Shown in pieces: positions 6,619-15,374 of a DNA stretch of 64,000 bases. The translations under genes and the position numbers were made by a program. The notes beneath the pieces are model-generated. The model was not told the DNA's origin, ran no database searches, and saw only the letters and a list, made by a program, of their open reading frames with translations. The stretch's first letter is position 1. Each line of letters begins with the position of its first letter. Origin of the DNA: Muribaculaceae bacterium (GTDB lineage Bacteria > Bacteroidota > Bacteroidia > Bacteroidales > Muribaculaceae); the NCBI GenBank assembly GCA_017427945.1, contig JAFRRT010000013.1, positions 62,001-126,000 of the forward strand, read 5' to 3'.

Positions 6619-9387
6619 TTATTGTGTCAGTTTGGAGTAGAGAGTAAACAAGTGGGCGACGATTTCGGGCTCGGTCATCGTGGCGGGGAAGCCGTAGGCG
6701 GCCATGACTGCGTGGTCGTTGTCGCGGTGGGCCTTTCGCAGTTCGGGTGGCATGGTCAGTTCGTCATATAGGTCAGCCAATGACGAGTCGGGGTACAATG
6801 CCCTTGCGTCAAGGATGGCCTGTGCGGTTTGTGCAATCCGTTCACGCTGCTCCTCGTTCACCTCGGGCCACGGGAAATTATTGTAAACAACATCCTTACT
6901 ATAACGGTAACGCATTTCTAATCGGCCACAAACAACCCTCATCCAAGCCATGTGAACAATCGATTCCAACACGCCAAAATGATACAATGAAGCATTAGGA
7001 ATAAATAAAACGGCATTAGTGACAACGATACTATCATCAATGAAACTCATTGGTATGTAATTCCTATTCTCAGAAGAATGACATGGGACAACAATTGCGA
7101 GTTCGGGATTATTTGTTTCTCTAAAAAGATGAGGAGTGTCTGCCAATTTTCTTGCTCCAGCGTCAGTACTTGACAATCTCAACTCTTTACAACGTGCAAC
7201 TCGCTCTAAAACACTTGGCATTTTACGTAATTCATATGGAGATACGTCCTTGAGCCATAAGCAATAACGCTTTGTGTTATTCATTTGCTCTTTCGCTCCC
7301 AATAGTTGTTTAATAAAGGGTAAAGCATTCGGCTCTTGTTTAATGAAATCTTCATAGTCTTTTGCTTCTATAATGAGGTTGCCTCCATCAACTGGCTTAT
7401 TGCCATAGACCATTTCTGGAACATCAAACAATGATTTATTTCTACTCTCAATGTAAATATCGGGTGCATCAATCAGGTAGCCATTGATGTTTTTTGTCTT
7501 AATAACCGTGTCATTGTCATACAAGATTTTGTCTTTCTTGTCTTCACAACTGAAGCCTACGATAACGCAGTGAACATGTGCCTTGATACTTGCCTCGCTA
7601 TCCCAACGGAATGTCCTATAAGCAAAGTCAATCTTGATATTAAACAAGTTCCTAAGTGGTTTCCAAATAGCCGCCACTTGCTCGCCTTGTGTGATGCTGT
7701 TGGTAGAAACGAGCGCAGTATGAATGTTGGTGCCTTGCATAAGTTGGGCTGCCTTATAATACCAGCCAGCCACATAATCGATTTTTCCCGCGGTTTTAAA
7801 AGGCTTTCCCTTGGCATCAACAAAGACGCTCAAAATATCTTCCTTTTGCGCCTTGTTTTGCAACGAGTAACCAATAAACGGTGGGTTGCCCATGATATAG
7901 TTAAGCTTGTCTTTGGGGACAACGGTTTCCCAATCCATGCGCAGGGCGTTGCCCTCGGCGATATTGGTATAGGTCTTTAGGGGCAGGAAATCAATATCGT
8001 GACGAATGATTCGCTCGGTTTCGGCCATCATTTGCGCCTCGCTAATCCACAGGGCGGTGGAAGCGACAGTGACGGCAAAATCGTTGATTTCGATGCCATA
8101 GAACTGGTTAATGCTCACCTTGATGGGGTTGAACTCCTCAAAGCCCAGGAACGATTGGCCGTGGTAGCGTTCACGTATCGCCTCGTTCTCCAGCCGTCGC
8201 AGCGACAGATAGGTCTCGGTAAGGAAGTTGCCGCTACCGCAGGCGGGGTCAAGGAACGTCAAACCTGCCAGCTTCTCGCGATAAGCATCCAGGCGTTTCA
8301 CGCGCTGCTTCTCGATTTTCTCCTCCAGAATCGTATCGAGCTCGTGGCGCAGGTCGTTCAGGAAGAGCGGGTCGATGACCTTGTGGATGTTTTGGATGCT
8401 GGTATAATGCATGCCACCGCTACGGCGCGTCTCGGGGTTAAGGGTACTCTCGAAAACGGCACCGAAGATGGTGGGCGATATCTCGCTCCAGTCAAAATCG
8501 AGTGATGCATGTTGCAATAGCGTCTGCCGCAACTGGTCGGTAAACTGCGGAATCTCAATGGGTTCGGCAAACAGGCCGCCATTGGTGTAGGGGAAGGCCT
8601 TGAGGTCATCCTTGAGGTAGCGGCTGCGTTGTTCCTCGGGCGTGTTCAACACGTCAAACAGACGGATGAGCGCATTGCGCAAATCTTGGGCCTCATATCT
8701 TACGAGATAGTCATGAAACTGGTCTCGGGTAAACACCTTGGCATCCTCGGCATAAAGGCAGAACACGATGCGTACGCACAGGATATTCAGCCACCTGAGA
8801 GCCTCGGGAGAATTGTCGTCATATTGCGTGAGCAGCGCGTCATATAGGTGTCCCACAATCTCTCCGGCCTGCATCGATACCTGCATCTCGCGGGAGATGT
8901 GCTCTTTATTGCTATCAACCAGAAACATCAGCCTGTTGTACTCCTTACCTAGGTTCTTGAGCAGGACTTCTTCGGGCTCGCCATTGGGCTGCTCCATGTC
9001 ATAGATTAGAAACGTCGAGAAATTGCAGGTCACAATCCAGCGAGGATGATCAGATACAGGCATGTTGGCCACATAGCGCTTAGCTTGCTCGAATGGGTTT
9101 AGCTTGGTGCCGTCGCTTTGCTTGATAGCGGCCCTGAGGTCCTTGCCCAGTGACTTCTGCTCAATCAACACCCGCGTGCTGGGGATGTGGCCATCGATGA
9201 AATTGGTGGAATCGACTTTCACCTGTTCTTCAAAACGGATAAATGCCGATGGGTTTTCCACACCATAGACCTGTGTGAGCAGTTCGGTCCAGAACAGTTG
9301 GCTCTCGCCCTTCTCATAGCCCTTGTCCTCCCAGCGCTTGGCAAACTGGTCGGCAGCCTGTGCAATCTGTTTCTCGGTCTTGTTCAT
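6619..9387 (-). CDS. MmeI-like type IIL restriction-modification protein
   Basis: A single-chain restriction enzyme and adenine methyltransferase of the MmeI class. At 922 residues it is close to MmeI itself. The N-terminal nuclease domain has a D-x10-E-x-K pattern (D65, then IEQK with E76 and K78), so the PD-ExK site looks intact. The methyltransferase domain shows motif I DPACGSGNF at 380-388 and motif IV NPPF at 501-504, the D/N-PP-Y/F form of N6-adenine enzymes. The C-terminal third should hold the target-recognition domain, so the recognition sequence cannot be read off. There is no separate partner gene, as expected for this class. It is convergent with the butyrate operon and divergent from the VanX-like gene. 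Confidence 0.85.
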   Translation of the reverse strand: MNKTEKQIAQAADQFAKRWEDKGYEKGESQLFWTELLTQVYGVENPSAFIRFEEQVKVDSTNFIDGHIPSTRVLIEQKSLGKDLRAAIKQSDGTKLNPFEQAKRYVANMPVSDHPRWIVTCNFSTFLIYDMEQPNGEPEEVLLKNLGKEYNRLMFLVDSNKEHISREMQVSMQAGEIVGHLYDALLTQYDDNSPEALRWLNILCVRIVFCLYAEDAKVFTRDQFHDYLVRYEAQDLRNALIRLFDVLNTPEEQRSRYLKDDLKAFPYTNGGLFAEPIEIPQFTDQLRQTLLQHASLDFDWSEISPTIFGAVFESTLNPETRRSGGMHYTSIQNIHKVIDPLFLNDLRHELDTILEEKIEKQRVKRLDAYREKLAGLTFLDPACGSGNFLTETYLSLRRLENEAIRERYHGQSFLGFEEFNPIKVSINQFYGIEINDFAVTVASTALWISEAQMMAETERIIRHDIDFLPLKTYTNIAEGNALRMDWETVVPKDKLNYIMGNPPFIGYSLQNKAQKEDILSVFVDAKGKPFKTAGKIDYVAGWYYKAAQLMQGTNIHTALVSTNSITQGEQVAAIWKPLRNLFNIKIDFAYRTFRWDSEASIKAHVHCVIVGFSCEDKKDKILYDNDTVIKTKNINGYLIDAPDIYIESRNKSLFDVPEMVYGNKPVDGGNLIIEAKDYEDFIKQEPNALPFIKQLLGAKEQMNNTKRYCLWLKDVSPYELRKMPSVLERVARCKELRLSSTDAGARKLADTPHLFRETNNPELAIVVPCHSSENRNYIPMSFIDDSIVVTNAVLFIPNASLYHFGVLESIVHMAWMRVVCGRLEMRYRYSKDVVYNNFPWPEVNEEQRERIAQTAQAILDARALYPDSSLADLYDELTMPPELRKAHRDNDHAVMAAYGFPATMTEPEIVAHLFTLYSKLTQ

Positions 9388-9490
9388 AATGTCAAACCAT
9401 AATGATTAAAAGGCAAAGGTAATCAAAAACCGCAAGATTTCACAGCCTTAGTTGTTTTTATTGTATTTATTGTTTTCGTTTTGGCAGTTG

Positions 9491-9523
9491 TTGCTGTAGT
9501 TTTCAAAAAATGCTTACTTTTGC
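9491..9523 (+). promoter_or_regulatory. Bacteroidota-type promoter of the VanX-like gene
   Basis: TTG at 9491-9493 and TACTTTTGC (-7 box) at 9515-9523 are separated by 21 bases. This places transcription start near 9530 and supports translation from the ATG at 9552 rather than one at 9510. Confidence 0.65.
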
Positions 9524-9551
9524 AGTAGCAAAACAATTAATATTGAGACCA

Positions 9552-10322
9552 ATGAATAAGTATAGGTTATTTCTTGCAGTGGGCATGCTGATGGCATGTG
9601 CCGTGCTCACTGGTTGCAAGAGTGTCCAGAGTGCGACACAAGTGAAGGATAAAACGATGGACTCGAGCCAGTTTGTGAACATCACCGATGTGGTGCCCGA
9701 TGTCATCCTGGAAATACGCTACTTCAGCACCTACAACTTTGTGGGCGCGAGAATCGACGGCTATGAGGAGCCGGTGGCGCTGATGACGCGCCAGGCGGCC
9801 GACAGCTTGCGTGCCGTGAGCGACGACCTGCGGTATCATGGCTATTGCCTGAAGATTTATGATGCCTACCGCCCGCAGCGTGCCGTGGACCATTTCCTGC
9901 GCTGGGCGCTCGACGAGACCGACACCATTACCAAGGCTTATTTCTATCCCCGCCTGACCAAGAAGCAGGTCTTTGAAGGCGAGTACGTTGCCGAGAAGAG
10001 CGGACACTCGCGCGGCTCGACGGTGGACCTGACGCTGGTGGACATGCTCACGGGCAAGGAACTGGACATGGGCGGCACCTTTGACTGGTTCGGCATCGAG
10101 AGCCATCCCGACTATGGCGGCGGCAATCCCGAGACGCTTGAGTTCCAGCAGGTGGACCCCAACTTCAATTCGGTGCAGTTCTACAACCGCATGGTGCTGC
10201 GCTCGGCAATGATGCGTCATGGCTTCCTGCCGCTGGATAACGAGTGGTGGCACTTCCGCCTCGATAACGAGCCGTTCCCCGACACCTACTTCAATTTCCC
10301 CGTCAGGACGCTCGTCCGCTAA
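9552..10322 (+). CDS. D-alanyl-D-alanine dipeptidase lipoprotein (VanX/DdpX family)
   Basis: A zinc dipeptidase that hydrolyses D-Ala-D-Ala, probably in peptidoglycan dipeptide recycling. The ATG at 9552 gives 256 residues. The N-terminus MNKYRLFLAVGMLMACAV ends in a lipobox (LTGC), so the protein should be a periplasmic lipoprotein. The VanX-type zinc motif is visible as SGHSRGSTVDL (His and Asp ligands). The later EWWHF supplies the catalytic Glu and third His ligand. DAYRPQ contains the conserved active-site Arg. Nothing nearby resembles vanRS, vanH or a D-Ala-D-Lac ligase, so a vancomycin-resistance role is not supported. Confidence 0.85.
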   Translation: MNKYRLFLAVGMLMACAVLTGCKSVQSATQVKDKTMDSSQFVNITDVVPDVILEIRYFSTYNFVGARIDGYEEPVALMTRQAADSLRAVSDDLRYHGYCLKIYDAYRPQRAVDHFLRWALDETDTITKAYFYPRLTKKQVFEGEYVAEKSGHSRGSTVDLTLVDMLTGKELDMGGTFDWFGIESHPDYGGGNPETLEFQQVDPNFNSVQFYNRMVLRSAMMRHGFLPLDNEWWHFRLDNEPFPDTYFNFPVRTLVR

Positions 10323-10377
10323 GGGCAAAAAATGTTGCACGATTACCGGTTGATGGGTTCTTTTTCCTGTCAATCGG

Positions 10378-10409
10378 TTTGTTTATTTTGCGAAAAGCAG
10401 TATTTTTGC
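10378..10409 (+). promoter_or_regulatory. Bacteroidota-type promoter
   Basis: TTTG at 10378-10381, a 19-base spacer and TATTTTTGC at 10401-10409 form a near-consensus promoter about 80 bases before the exported protein gene at 10489. Confidence 0.7.
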
Positions 10410-10488
10410 ATTTAAGAATATGTTTCAGGAGCGCAATAATATGCGCGATAGTGTATAAAATCAATATTAACCCTTAACATTCAACAAG

Positions 10489-11343
10489 ATGAAGAAATTT
10501 TACATGATTCTCGCAGCTGTTGCTGCAATGACAATGAGCGCACAGGCTCAGACCGTAAACTTAGGTGCCGTAGAAGTGGGCGATTTTGATAATCCCACCG
10601 AGATTTACAACGGCTCCTATTTTGACATGGCTCCCACCAACTTCTACCTGGCCCACACCGGCGCACAGATGCTCTACACTGCTGATGAGCTGGCCGAGAT
10701 GAAGGATCGTGATGGCGTGAAGATCAACAAGCTGACCTTCAAGTTCAACAATGCCGGCACTTGGGAAGACATCGTTCGTGACGTGAAGCTGTATCTGCAA
10801 GAGACCGATGCCACCGAGTTTGCTGTAGTGGATGGCGTTAAGCAGTTCTTTGAGTTCGGCGAACCAGTGATGGAGACTGAGGTTACCTATGAGCTCCTGT
10901 ACACCATGGGCGATGATGAGGAGCTTGCTCTGGAACTGACAGAGCCCTTTGCCCTCACCTCAGGCAAGAACCTGCTGGTGACTGTGGTATGTGATGCTCA
11001 GGAAGATGACAACTGCACGATGGGCAGCGACTATGCTCCCTTCTACACATCGGGCATCCGTGGCAAGGCCATGGTTTACACCGACAACACCGTCAGCTTT
11101 GTGGACTATGCACTGGGCGAGGACTTCCCCGATGCTACCGCCTCGCTGGGTTGCGGCACCAACGTTGAGTTGCCCGTCACCAAGATTGAGTATTCTTACA
11201 GCCCATCGACCGGCATCGAGGAAGTGGAGGTTGTAAAGACCGGTGACGATGTTTACTACAACCTCATGGGCCACAAGTTCAGCGCCGGCAACCTGCCCGC
11301 TGGCATCTACATCCACAATGGCCAGAAGGTGCTTATCAAGTAA
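10489..11343 (+). CDS. Exported protein with C-terminal GIYIHNG tail
   Basis: The function is not recognised. The 284-residue protein starts with a clear signal peptide (MKKFYMILAAVAAMTMSAQA). The middle is a beta-rich region with no catalytic motif that I recognise. The end, YYNLMGHKFSAGNLPAGIYI followed by HNGQKVLIK, resembles the C-terminal sorting or anchoring tails common on secreted Bacteroidales proteins. The same GIYIHNGxK tail closes the protein at 41642-43450. It has its own promoter and appears monocistronic. Confidence 0.75.
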   Translation: MKKFYMILAAVAAMTMSAQAQTVNLGAVEVGDFDNPTEIYNGSYFDMAPTNFYLAHTGAQMLYTADELAEMKDRDGVKINKLTFKFNNAGTWEDIVRDVKLYLQETDATEFAVVDGVKQFFEFGEPVMETEVTYELLYTMGDDEELALELTEPFALTSGKNLLVTVVCDAQEDDNCTMGSDYAPFYTSGIRGKAMVYTDNTVSFVDYALGEDFPDATASLGCGTNVELPVTKIEYSYSPSTGIEEVEVVKTGDDVYYNLMGHKFSAGNLPAGIYIHNGQKVLIK

Positions 11344-11504
11344 CACCCGATACTTGACCTGAACTGGAAAACCGGGGGCGCATCTACCATGATGTGCCTT
11401 CGTTGTTATAGGCCACGCTGAAGAGGGGTGGGGCAGACGGGGGTTGACCTTGCAGCCTTTTTCACATTCTGGGCCTGAAATGGCTTCATCTCGCAATTAT
11501 TTAT

Positions 11505-11513
11505 TACTTTTGC
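11505..11513 (+). promoter_or_regulatory. -7 promoter box
   Basis: TACTTTTGC precedes the start at 11537 by 24 bases. The upstream -33 element is weak. Confidence 0.5.
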
Positions 11514-11536
11514 AGTAATAGACATGTAAAGGAAAA

Positions 11537-12262
11537 ATGGATAAAAGGAGAAAAAAGGAAAACGCTGGATTGAAATCGCGCATGTTGCTGGCTTTTGCCC
11601 TCATGGCGATGATAGCAGCGGGACAGCAGGCGGCCAACCCATTGGCGGTGCCTGCAGTGGGCGTGGACGGCAACGGCTTGTTTACGGTAGCCGATTGTCC
11701 CACGACGCATGATGTGCTCGAAGTGCAACTGCAGGAAGGCGAGTATTGCTATAACGAAGTACGGATTTATGCCGACGGCATGTTGATGCAGAGCGTCAAC
11801 ATTGGCGATGACAGTGGCGTTACGCGCGACATGGTGCACTTTCTTGATGCCAACTACGACGGCAATGTCGATATCCTGATAGGACCGGGCACCAACCGCG
11901 AGTACAGCGCTTTGCTGCTGTGGGACAATGAGGAGAACCGCTTTGTGCGTGCCACCAACGACGGTTTTGGCATTTTTAACGGCGACTTCTTCTACGAGCC
12001 CGAGCGCATGGTGATTTATCGCCGGACGTCAAGTTCCTGCCCCGAGACCACCTACACGATGATGGTGTGGCAGGGCAGTGACCTGCAGAGCGAGGAGACG
12101 CTCCTGATTATCTCAGATAAGTCTGAATACGAGAAGTATCGAGTGTCGCATCGCTATACCTTGCGCAGCTATTACAGTGACGAGGACGTCATCAGTACCG
12201 ACGACCGAGCCCCCTTTGAGGACTCGTGGTGTGAATGGGCCATCGCCAAAATTGAAGACTGA
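11537..12262 (+). CDS. Hypothetical exported protein, XAC2610/VCBS-like
   Basis: A 241-residue protein of unknown function. The N-terminus is basic (MDKRRKKENAGLKSR) and followed by a hydrophobic stretch (MLLAFALMAMIAAG), so it is probably exported or membrane-anchored. A segment FLDANYDGNVDILIGPG resembles the Asp-rich calcium-binding loop of FG-GAP/VCBS or XAC2610-type proteins. No enzymatic motif is visible. It lies 30 bases before the GntP permease and may be co-transcribed with it, but no functional link is evident. Confidence 0.65.
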   Translation: MDKRRKKENAGLKSRMLLAFALMAMIAAGQQAANPLAVPAVGVDGNGLFTVADCPTTHDVLEVQLQEGEYCYNEVRIYADGMLMQSVNIGDDSGVTRDMVHFLDANYDGNVDILIGPGTNREYSALLLWDNEENRFVRATNDGFGIFNGDFFYEPERMVIYRRTSSSCPETTYTMMVWQGSDLQSEETLLIISDKSEYEKYRVSHRYTLRSYYSDEDVISTDDRAPFEDSWCEWAIAKIED

Positions 12263-12292
12263 TAGCATAGTAACGATTAAACAGTTCCCGAT

Positions 12293-13663
12293 ATGAGTGC
12301 TCTGGCAATGATCATCATTTTCCTGGTGGCCATCGTGGCGATGGTGGTGGCGATAGCGCGATTTGGCGTTCATCCGTTTATCTCGATTCTTGTCACGGCC
12401 CTGGTGCTGGCCTTTGCGCTGGGCATCCCGGTGCAGACGTTGCCTGACACGGTGGGACGCGGCTTCTCGAGCATCTTCACGGGCATAGGACTCGTGATTA
12501 TCTTTGGCACGATTATCGGCAGCATACTCGACAAGACAGGGGCTGCAGTCGCCATGGCCCGCGCTGTGGAGCGCACGGTGGGTCGCCGTTTCCCGCGCTT
12601 GGCGATGCTCATTATCGGCTGGATTGTGTCAATACCTGTCTTTTGCGACAGCGGATTTGTGCTGGTGAGTCCTGTGGGACGCTCGCTGGCGGCACGTTCG
12701 GGACAGTCGCCGGTGGCTTTGTCGCTGGCCTTAGCGGCAGGTCTGTTTGCCTCTCACGTCTTCATCCCGCCCACGCCGGGACCGGTTGCTGCCGCTGGCA
12801 TCATGGGGCTTGAAAACAACCTGTTGCTGATAATCGCCCTGGGAGCGGTGATTTCGCTTGTTGCGCTTATCCCTGCCTATTTCTTTGCGGGTTACATGGG
12901 CAAGAAGGTGACCCCTGTAATAAAGAGTACCCAGGACGAAGTGCCGCAGCAACAGGCCGCAACCGCTGATGCTCGTGGCGTCTCGGCCTTCGCGGCTTTC
13001 ATGCCCATCGTGGTGCCGGTGCTGCTGATGGCGATAGGAAGCCTGGCGCCGCTGCTCGGCCTTCCTGACGGCTTGCTGCAGGTGCTGGTGTTCCTGGGCA
13101 AACCTTTCATCGCGCTGATGATTGCCGCCGCTTGCTGCCTGCCGCTACTGGCACGACGCGGCATCATGTCGAAGGCTTATTCCATCACGCAGGAATCGCT
13201 CATGACGGCGGGCCCCATCATCTTTATCACGGCTGCAGGCAGTGTGCTTGGGGCGGTGATTGTTGACAGCGGCTTTGTTGACATCATCAAGGAGCATTGC
13301 GGCGCCCTGTCGGCCCTGGGGATGGCGTTCCCCTTCCTCATCGCTGCCATTCTCAAATCGGCGCAGGGTTCTTCTACGGTCGCCATCACAACGGCGGCAA
13401 GCATCATGGGCATGTTCAACGATTCCAGCTCGATGATGACGGCACTCGGCTACACGTCGCCCTTGTCGGCAGCCCTGGTGGTAATGGCAATAGGAGCAGG
13501 CGCCATGACCGTGTCGCATGCCAACGACAGCTACTTCTGGGTAGTGACGGGCTTTGGCGGCATCAAGGCGGGCGATGGCTACCGCACCATGACGCTCATG
13601 ACCTTGCTGATGGGCCTGGCTGCCCTGGTGGCCATACTGCTTGCCGCAGCCATCCTCATTTAA
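12293..13663 (+). CDS. GntP-family gluconate:H+ symporter
   Basis: An inner-membrane permease of the gluconate permease family for sugar acids such as gluconate. The 456-residue protein has about a dozen hydrophobic helices. Family signatures are PVFCDSGFVLVSPV, HVFIPPTPGPVAAA, and, near the C-terminus, AQGSSTVAITTAA and SHANDSYFWVV. No gluconate kinase or dehydratase gene is adjacent, so the exact substrate cannot be inferred. Length and both signature halves look complete. Confidence 0.9.
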   Translation: MSALAMIIIFLVAIVAMVVAIARFGVHPFISILVTALVLAFALGIPVQTLPDTVGRGFSSIFTGIGLVIIFGTIIGSILDKTGAAVAMARAVERTVGRRFPRLAMLIIGWIVSIPVFCDSGFVLVSPVGRSLAARSGQSPVALSLALAAGLFASHVFIPPTPGPVAAAGIMGLENNLLLIIALGAVISLVALIPAYFFAGYMGKKVTPVIKSTQDEVPQQQAATADARGVSAFAAFMPIVVPVLLMAIGSLAPLLGLPDGLLQVLVFLGKPFIALMIAAACCLPLLARRGIMSKAYSITQESLMTAGPIIFITAAGSVLGAVIVDSGFVDIIKEHCGALSALGMAFPFLIAAILKSAQGSSTVAITTAASIMGMFNDSSSMMTALGYTSPLSAALVVMAIGAGAMTVSHANDSYFWVVTGFGGIKAGDGYRTMTLMTLLMGLAALVAILLAAAILI

Positions 13664-13752
13664 GATGGGACGCTGGCGGCCATTGTTTTCATCAAAAGTA
13701 AAAATGTCAATAATATCCCCTGTGGACTGGCTGTAAAGTCAGGAATTTTTTG

Positions 13753-13761
13753 TATATTTGC
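13753..13761 (+). promoter_or_regulatory. -7 promoter box for the DUF2130 gene
   Basis: TATATTTGC lies 67 bases before the ATG at 13828. The -33 element is not clear. Confidence 0.45.
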
Positions 13762-13827
13762 ACTCCGCAACAAGAAATTGTCTTGTTGACCATATAAACG
13801 ATAGCGAACAGTAAAAATAGTAGAAAA

Positions 13828-15165
13828 ATGAGAGAATTGAAATGCCCCAATTGCGGTAGCGTATTTAGTGTGGATGAGGCCGACTATGCAGCAATCGTCG
13901 GCCAAGTGAAAAACGCCGAGTTCGAGCAGGAACTGGACCGCCGCGTAAAGGAATTACATGAGAAACAAAAAGCCGAACAGGAGAATCAAAAACTCAAGGC
14001 CAAGCAGGACTATGAACGCCAGCTGGGTGCCAAACAGATTGAGCTCAGTCAAAAGGACGCCGAGATTGCCCGCTTGAACGAGCAGGTGAAAAGTGCTGTC
14101 CAGAACGAGCAACTGAAGTTCAACCAGGAGCTGGCCAAGCGTGATGCCAAAATCTCCCAACTCAAGGCTCAAACCGAGAAGCAGGAGCAAATGGTGCAGG
14201 TCGCTGTCTTGCAAGAACAGACCAAGGCTATGGAGACCGCCCAGGCCAAGGATGCCGAGATTGCCAAACTCAGGAGCGAAATTGCCAACGAGAAGAATGC
14301 CGCCATCCAGCGTGAGCAGAGCCAAAAAGAACACTATGAACTGGAACTGCGCCAAAAGCAGGAACTGGTGGACTACTATAAGGATATGAAGACGCGTCTC
14401 TCTACCAAGATGGTCGGCGAAACCCTCGAGGCCCATTGCAACACCGAGTTCAACCGTTTGAGACCCATGTTCCCCAACGCCTACTTCGAGAAAGATAACG
14501 ACGCTTCAGGCGGCAGCAAGGGCGACTTCATCTTCCGTGACTCTGAGGACGGTTTTGAATATGTCTCCATCATGTTCGAGATGAAGAACGAGATGGACAC
14601 CACGACCACCAAGCACAAGAACGAAGACTTCCTGAAAAAACTCGATGCCGACCGTAATGCAAAAGGCTGCGAGTATGCCGTGCTGGTCTCGTTGCTCGAG
14701 CCTGATAGCGAACTCTATAACACTGGCATCGTGGACGTGTCACACCGCTATCCCAAGATGTACGTCATCCGTCCCCAGTTCTTCATCCCGCTGATAACCC
14801 TTCTGGTGCAGACCTCCAAGAAGAGCGTGCAGCTGCAACACGAGCTGGCACTGGCCAAGCAGCAGTCAGTCGATGTGACCAACTTCGAGTCACGCCTTGA
14901 AGAATTCAAGGATAAATTCGGACGGAATTATCGTCTGGCAAGCGAGAAATTCGCCAAGGCAATCGAGGAGATTGACAAGAGCATCGACCACCTCCAGAAA
15001 ATCAAAGCCAACCTGATTGGCTCGGAGAACAACCTGCGACTGGCCAATAAGAACGCCGAGGACCTGACAATCAAAAAACTCACCCGTAACAACCCCACGA
15101 TGAAGGCCAAATTCGACGCCGCCCGCCAAGCCACCCCCGACGATCCATCCCCGAATAAACCCTAA
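13828..15165 (+). CDS. DUF2130 domain protein (coiled coil plus nuclease-like domain)
   Basis: A 445-residue protein of the DUF2130 family. It opens with one zinc-ribbon half (ELKCPNCGSVF), followed by about 150 residues of charged, Gln/Glu/Lys-rich coiled coil (about 30-185). The globular C-terminal domain contains GGSKGDFIFRD, FEMKNEM and KNEDFLKKLDADR. The D...E-x-K-like arrangement (DFIF then FEMK) fits the suggested PD-(D/E)XK nuclease fold of this family, but the activity is not established. A terminator hairpin follows. No phage or defence genes adjoin it. Confidence 0.82.
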   Translation: MRELKCPNCGSVFSVDEADYAAIVGQVKNAEFEQELDRRVKELHEKQKAEQENQKLKAKQDYERQLGAKQIELSQKDAEIARLNEQVKSAVQNEQLKFNQELAKRDAKISQLKAQTEKQEQMVQVAVLQEQTKAMETAQAKDAEIAKLRSEIANEKNAAIQREQSQKEHYELELRQKQELVDYYKDMKTRLSTKMVGETLEAHCNTEFNRLRPMFPNAYFEKDNDASGGSKGDFIFRDSEDGFEYVSIMFEMKNEMDTTTTKHKNEDFLKKLDADRNAKGCEYAVLVSLLEPDSELYNTGIVDVSHRYPKMYVIRPQFFIPLITLLVQTSKKSVQLQHELALAKQQSVDVTNFESRLEEFKDKFGRNYRLASEKFAKAIEEIDKSIDHLQKIKANLIGSENNLRLANKNAEDLTIKKLTRNNPTMKAKFDAARQATPDDPSPNKP

Positions 15166-15198
15166 CCTCATTCATAAAGCAATATACCCCCAATAAAC

Positions 15199-15233
15199 GA
15201 ATGCAAGGCGCTACCACTTAGCACCTTGCATTC
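15199..15233 (+). terminator. Hairpin terminator after the DUF2130 gene
   Basis: GAATGCAAGG and CCTTGCATTC form a perfect 10-bp outer stem, with GCT/AGC continuing inside, followed by TTTCCC. Confidence 0.6.
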
Positions 15234-15261
15234 TTTCCCATATTGCAGTAAAACGCTTTAG

Positions 15262-15304
15262 GATGATATTACTTTTTTATACTTGATTTTATAGGTTAAT
15301 GATT
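15262..15304. repeat. Two-part repeat, segment A (copy 1)
   Basis: About 42 bases beginning ATGATAT and ending TTAATGATT, roughly 88% identical to 28509-28550. Here it stands alone before the M28 peptidase gene. The partner segment B follows that gene at 17043. Confidence 0.6.
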
Positions 15305-15350
15305 AACTAATTAACATTTGCTTTTGTGTTCGACTTGCACTAATATTTTG

Positions 15351-15359
15351 TATCTTTGC
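15351..15359 (+). promoter_or_regulatory. -7 promoter box of the M28 peptidase gene
   Basis: TATCTTTGC at this position puts transcription start near 15366. This rules out an in-frame ATG at 15318 and supports the one at 15375. Confidence 0.6.
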
Positions 15360-15374
15360 AGAAACATAATATTT

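Noticed and set aside
9552-10322. Vancomycin-resistance cluster because of the VanX-like gene
   Set aside because: No vanA/vanH/vanRS neighbours; solitary VanX/DdpX lipoproteins occur widely in Bacteroidota and suit peptidoglycan recycling.
13828-15165. DUF2130 gene as part of a defence island with the MmeI-like gene
   Set aside because: They are 4.4 kb apart with metabolic and transport genes between them and no phage or defence genes around.
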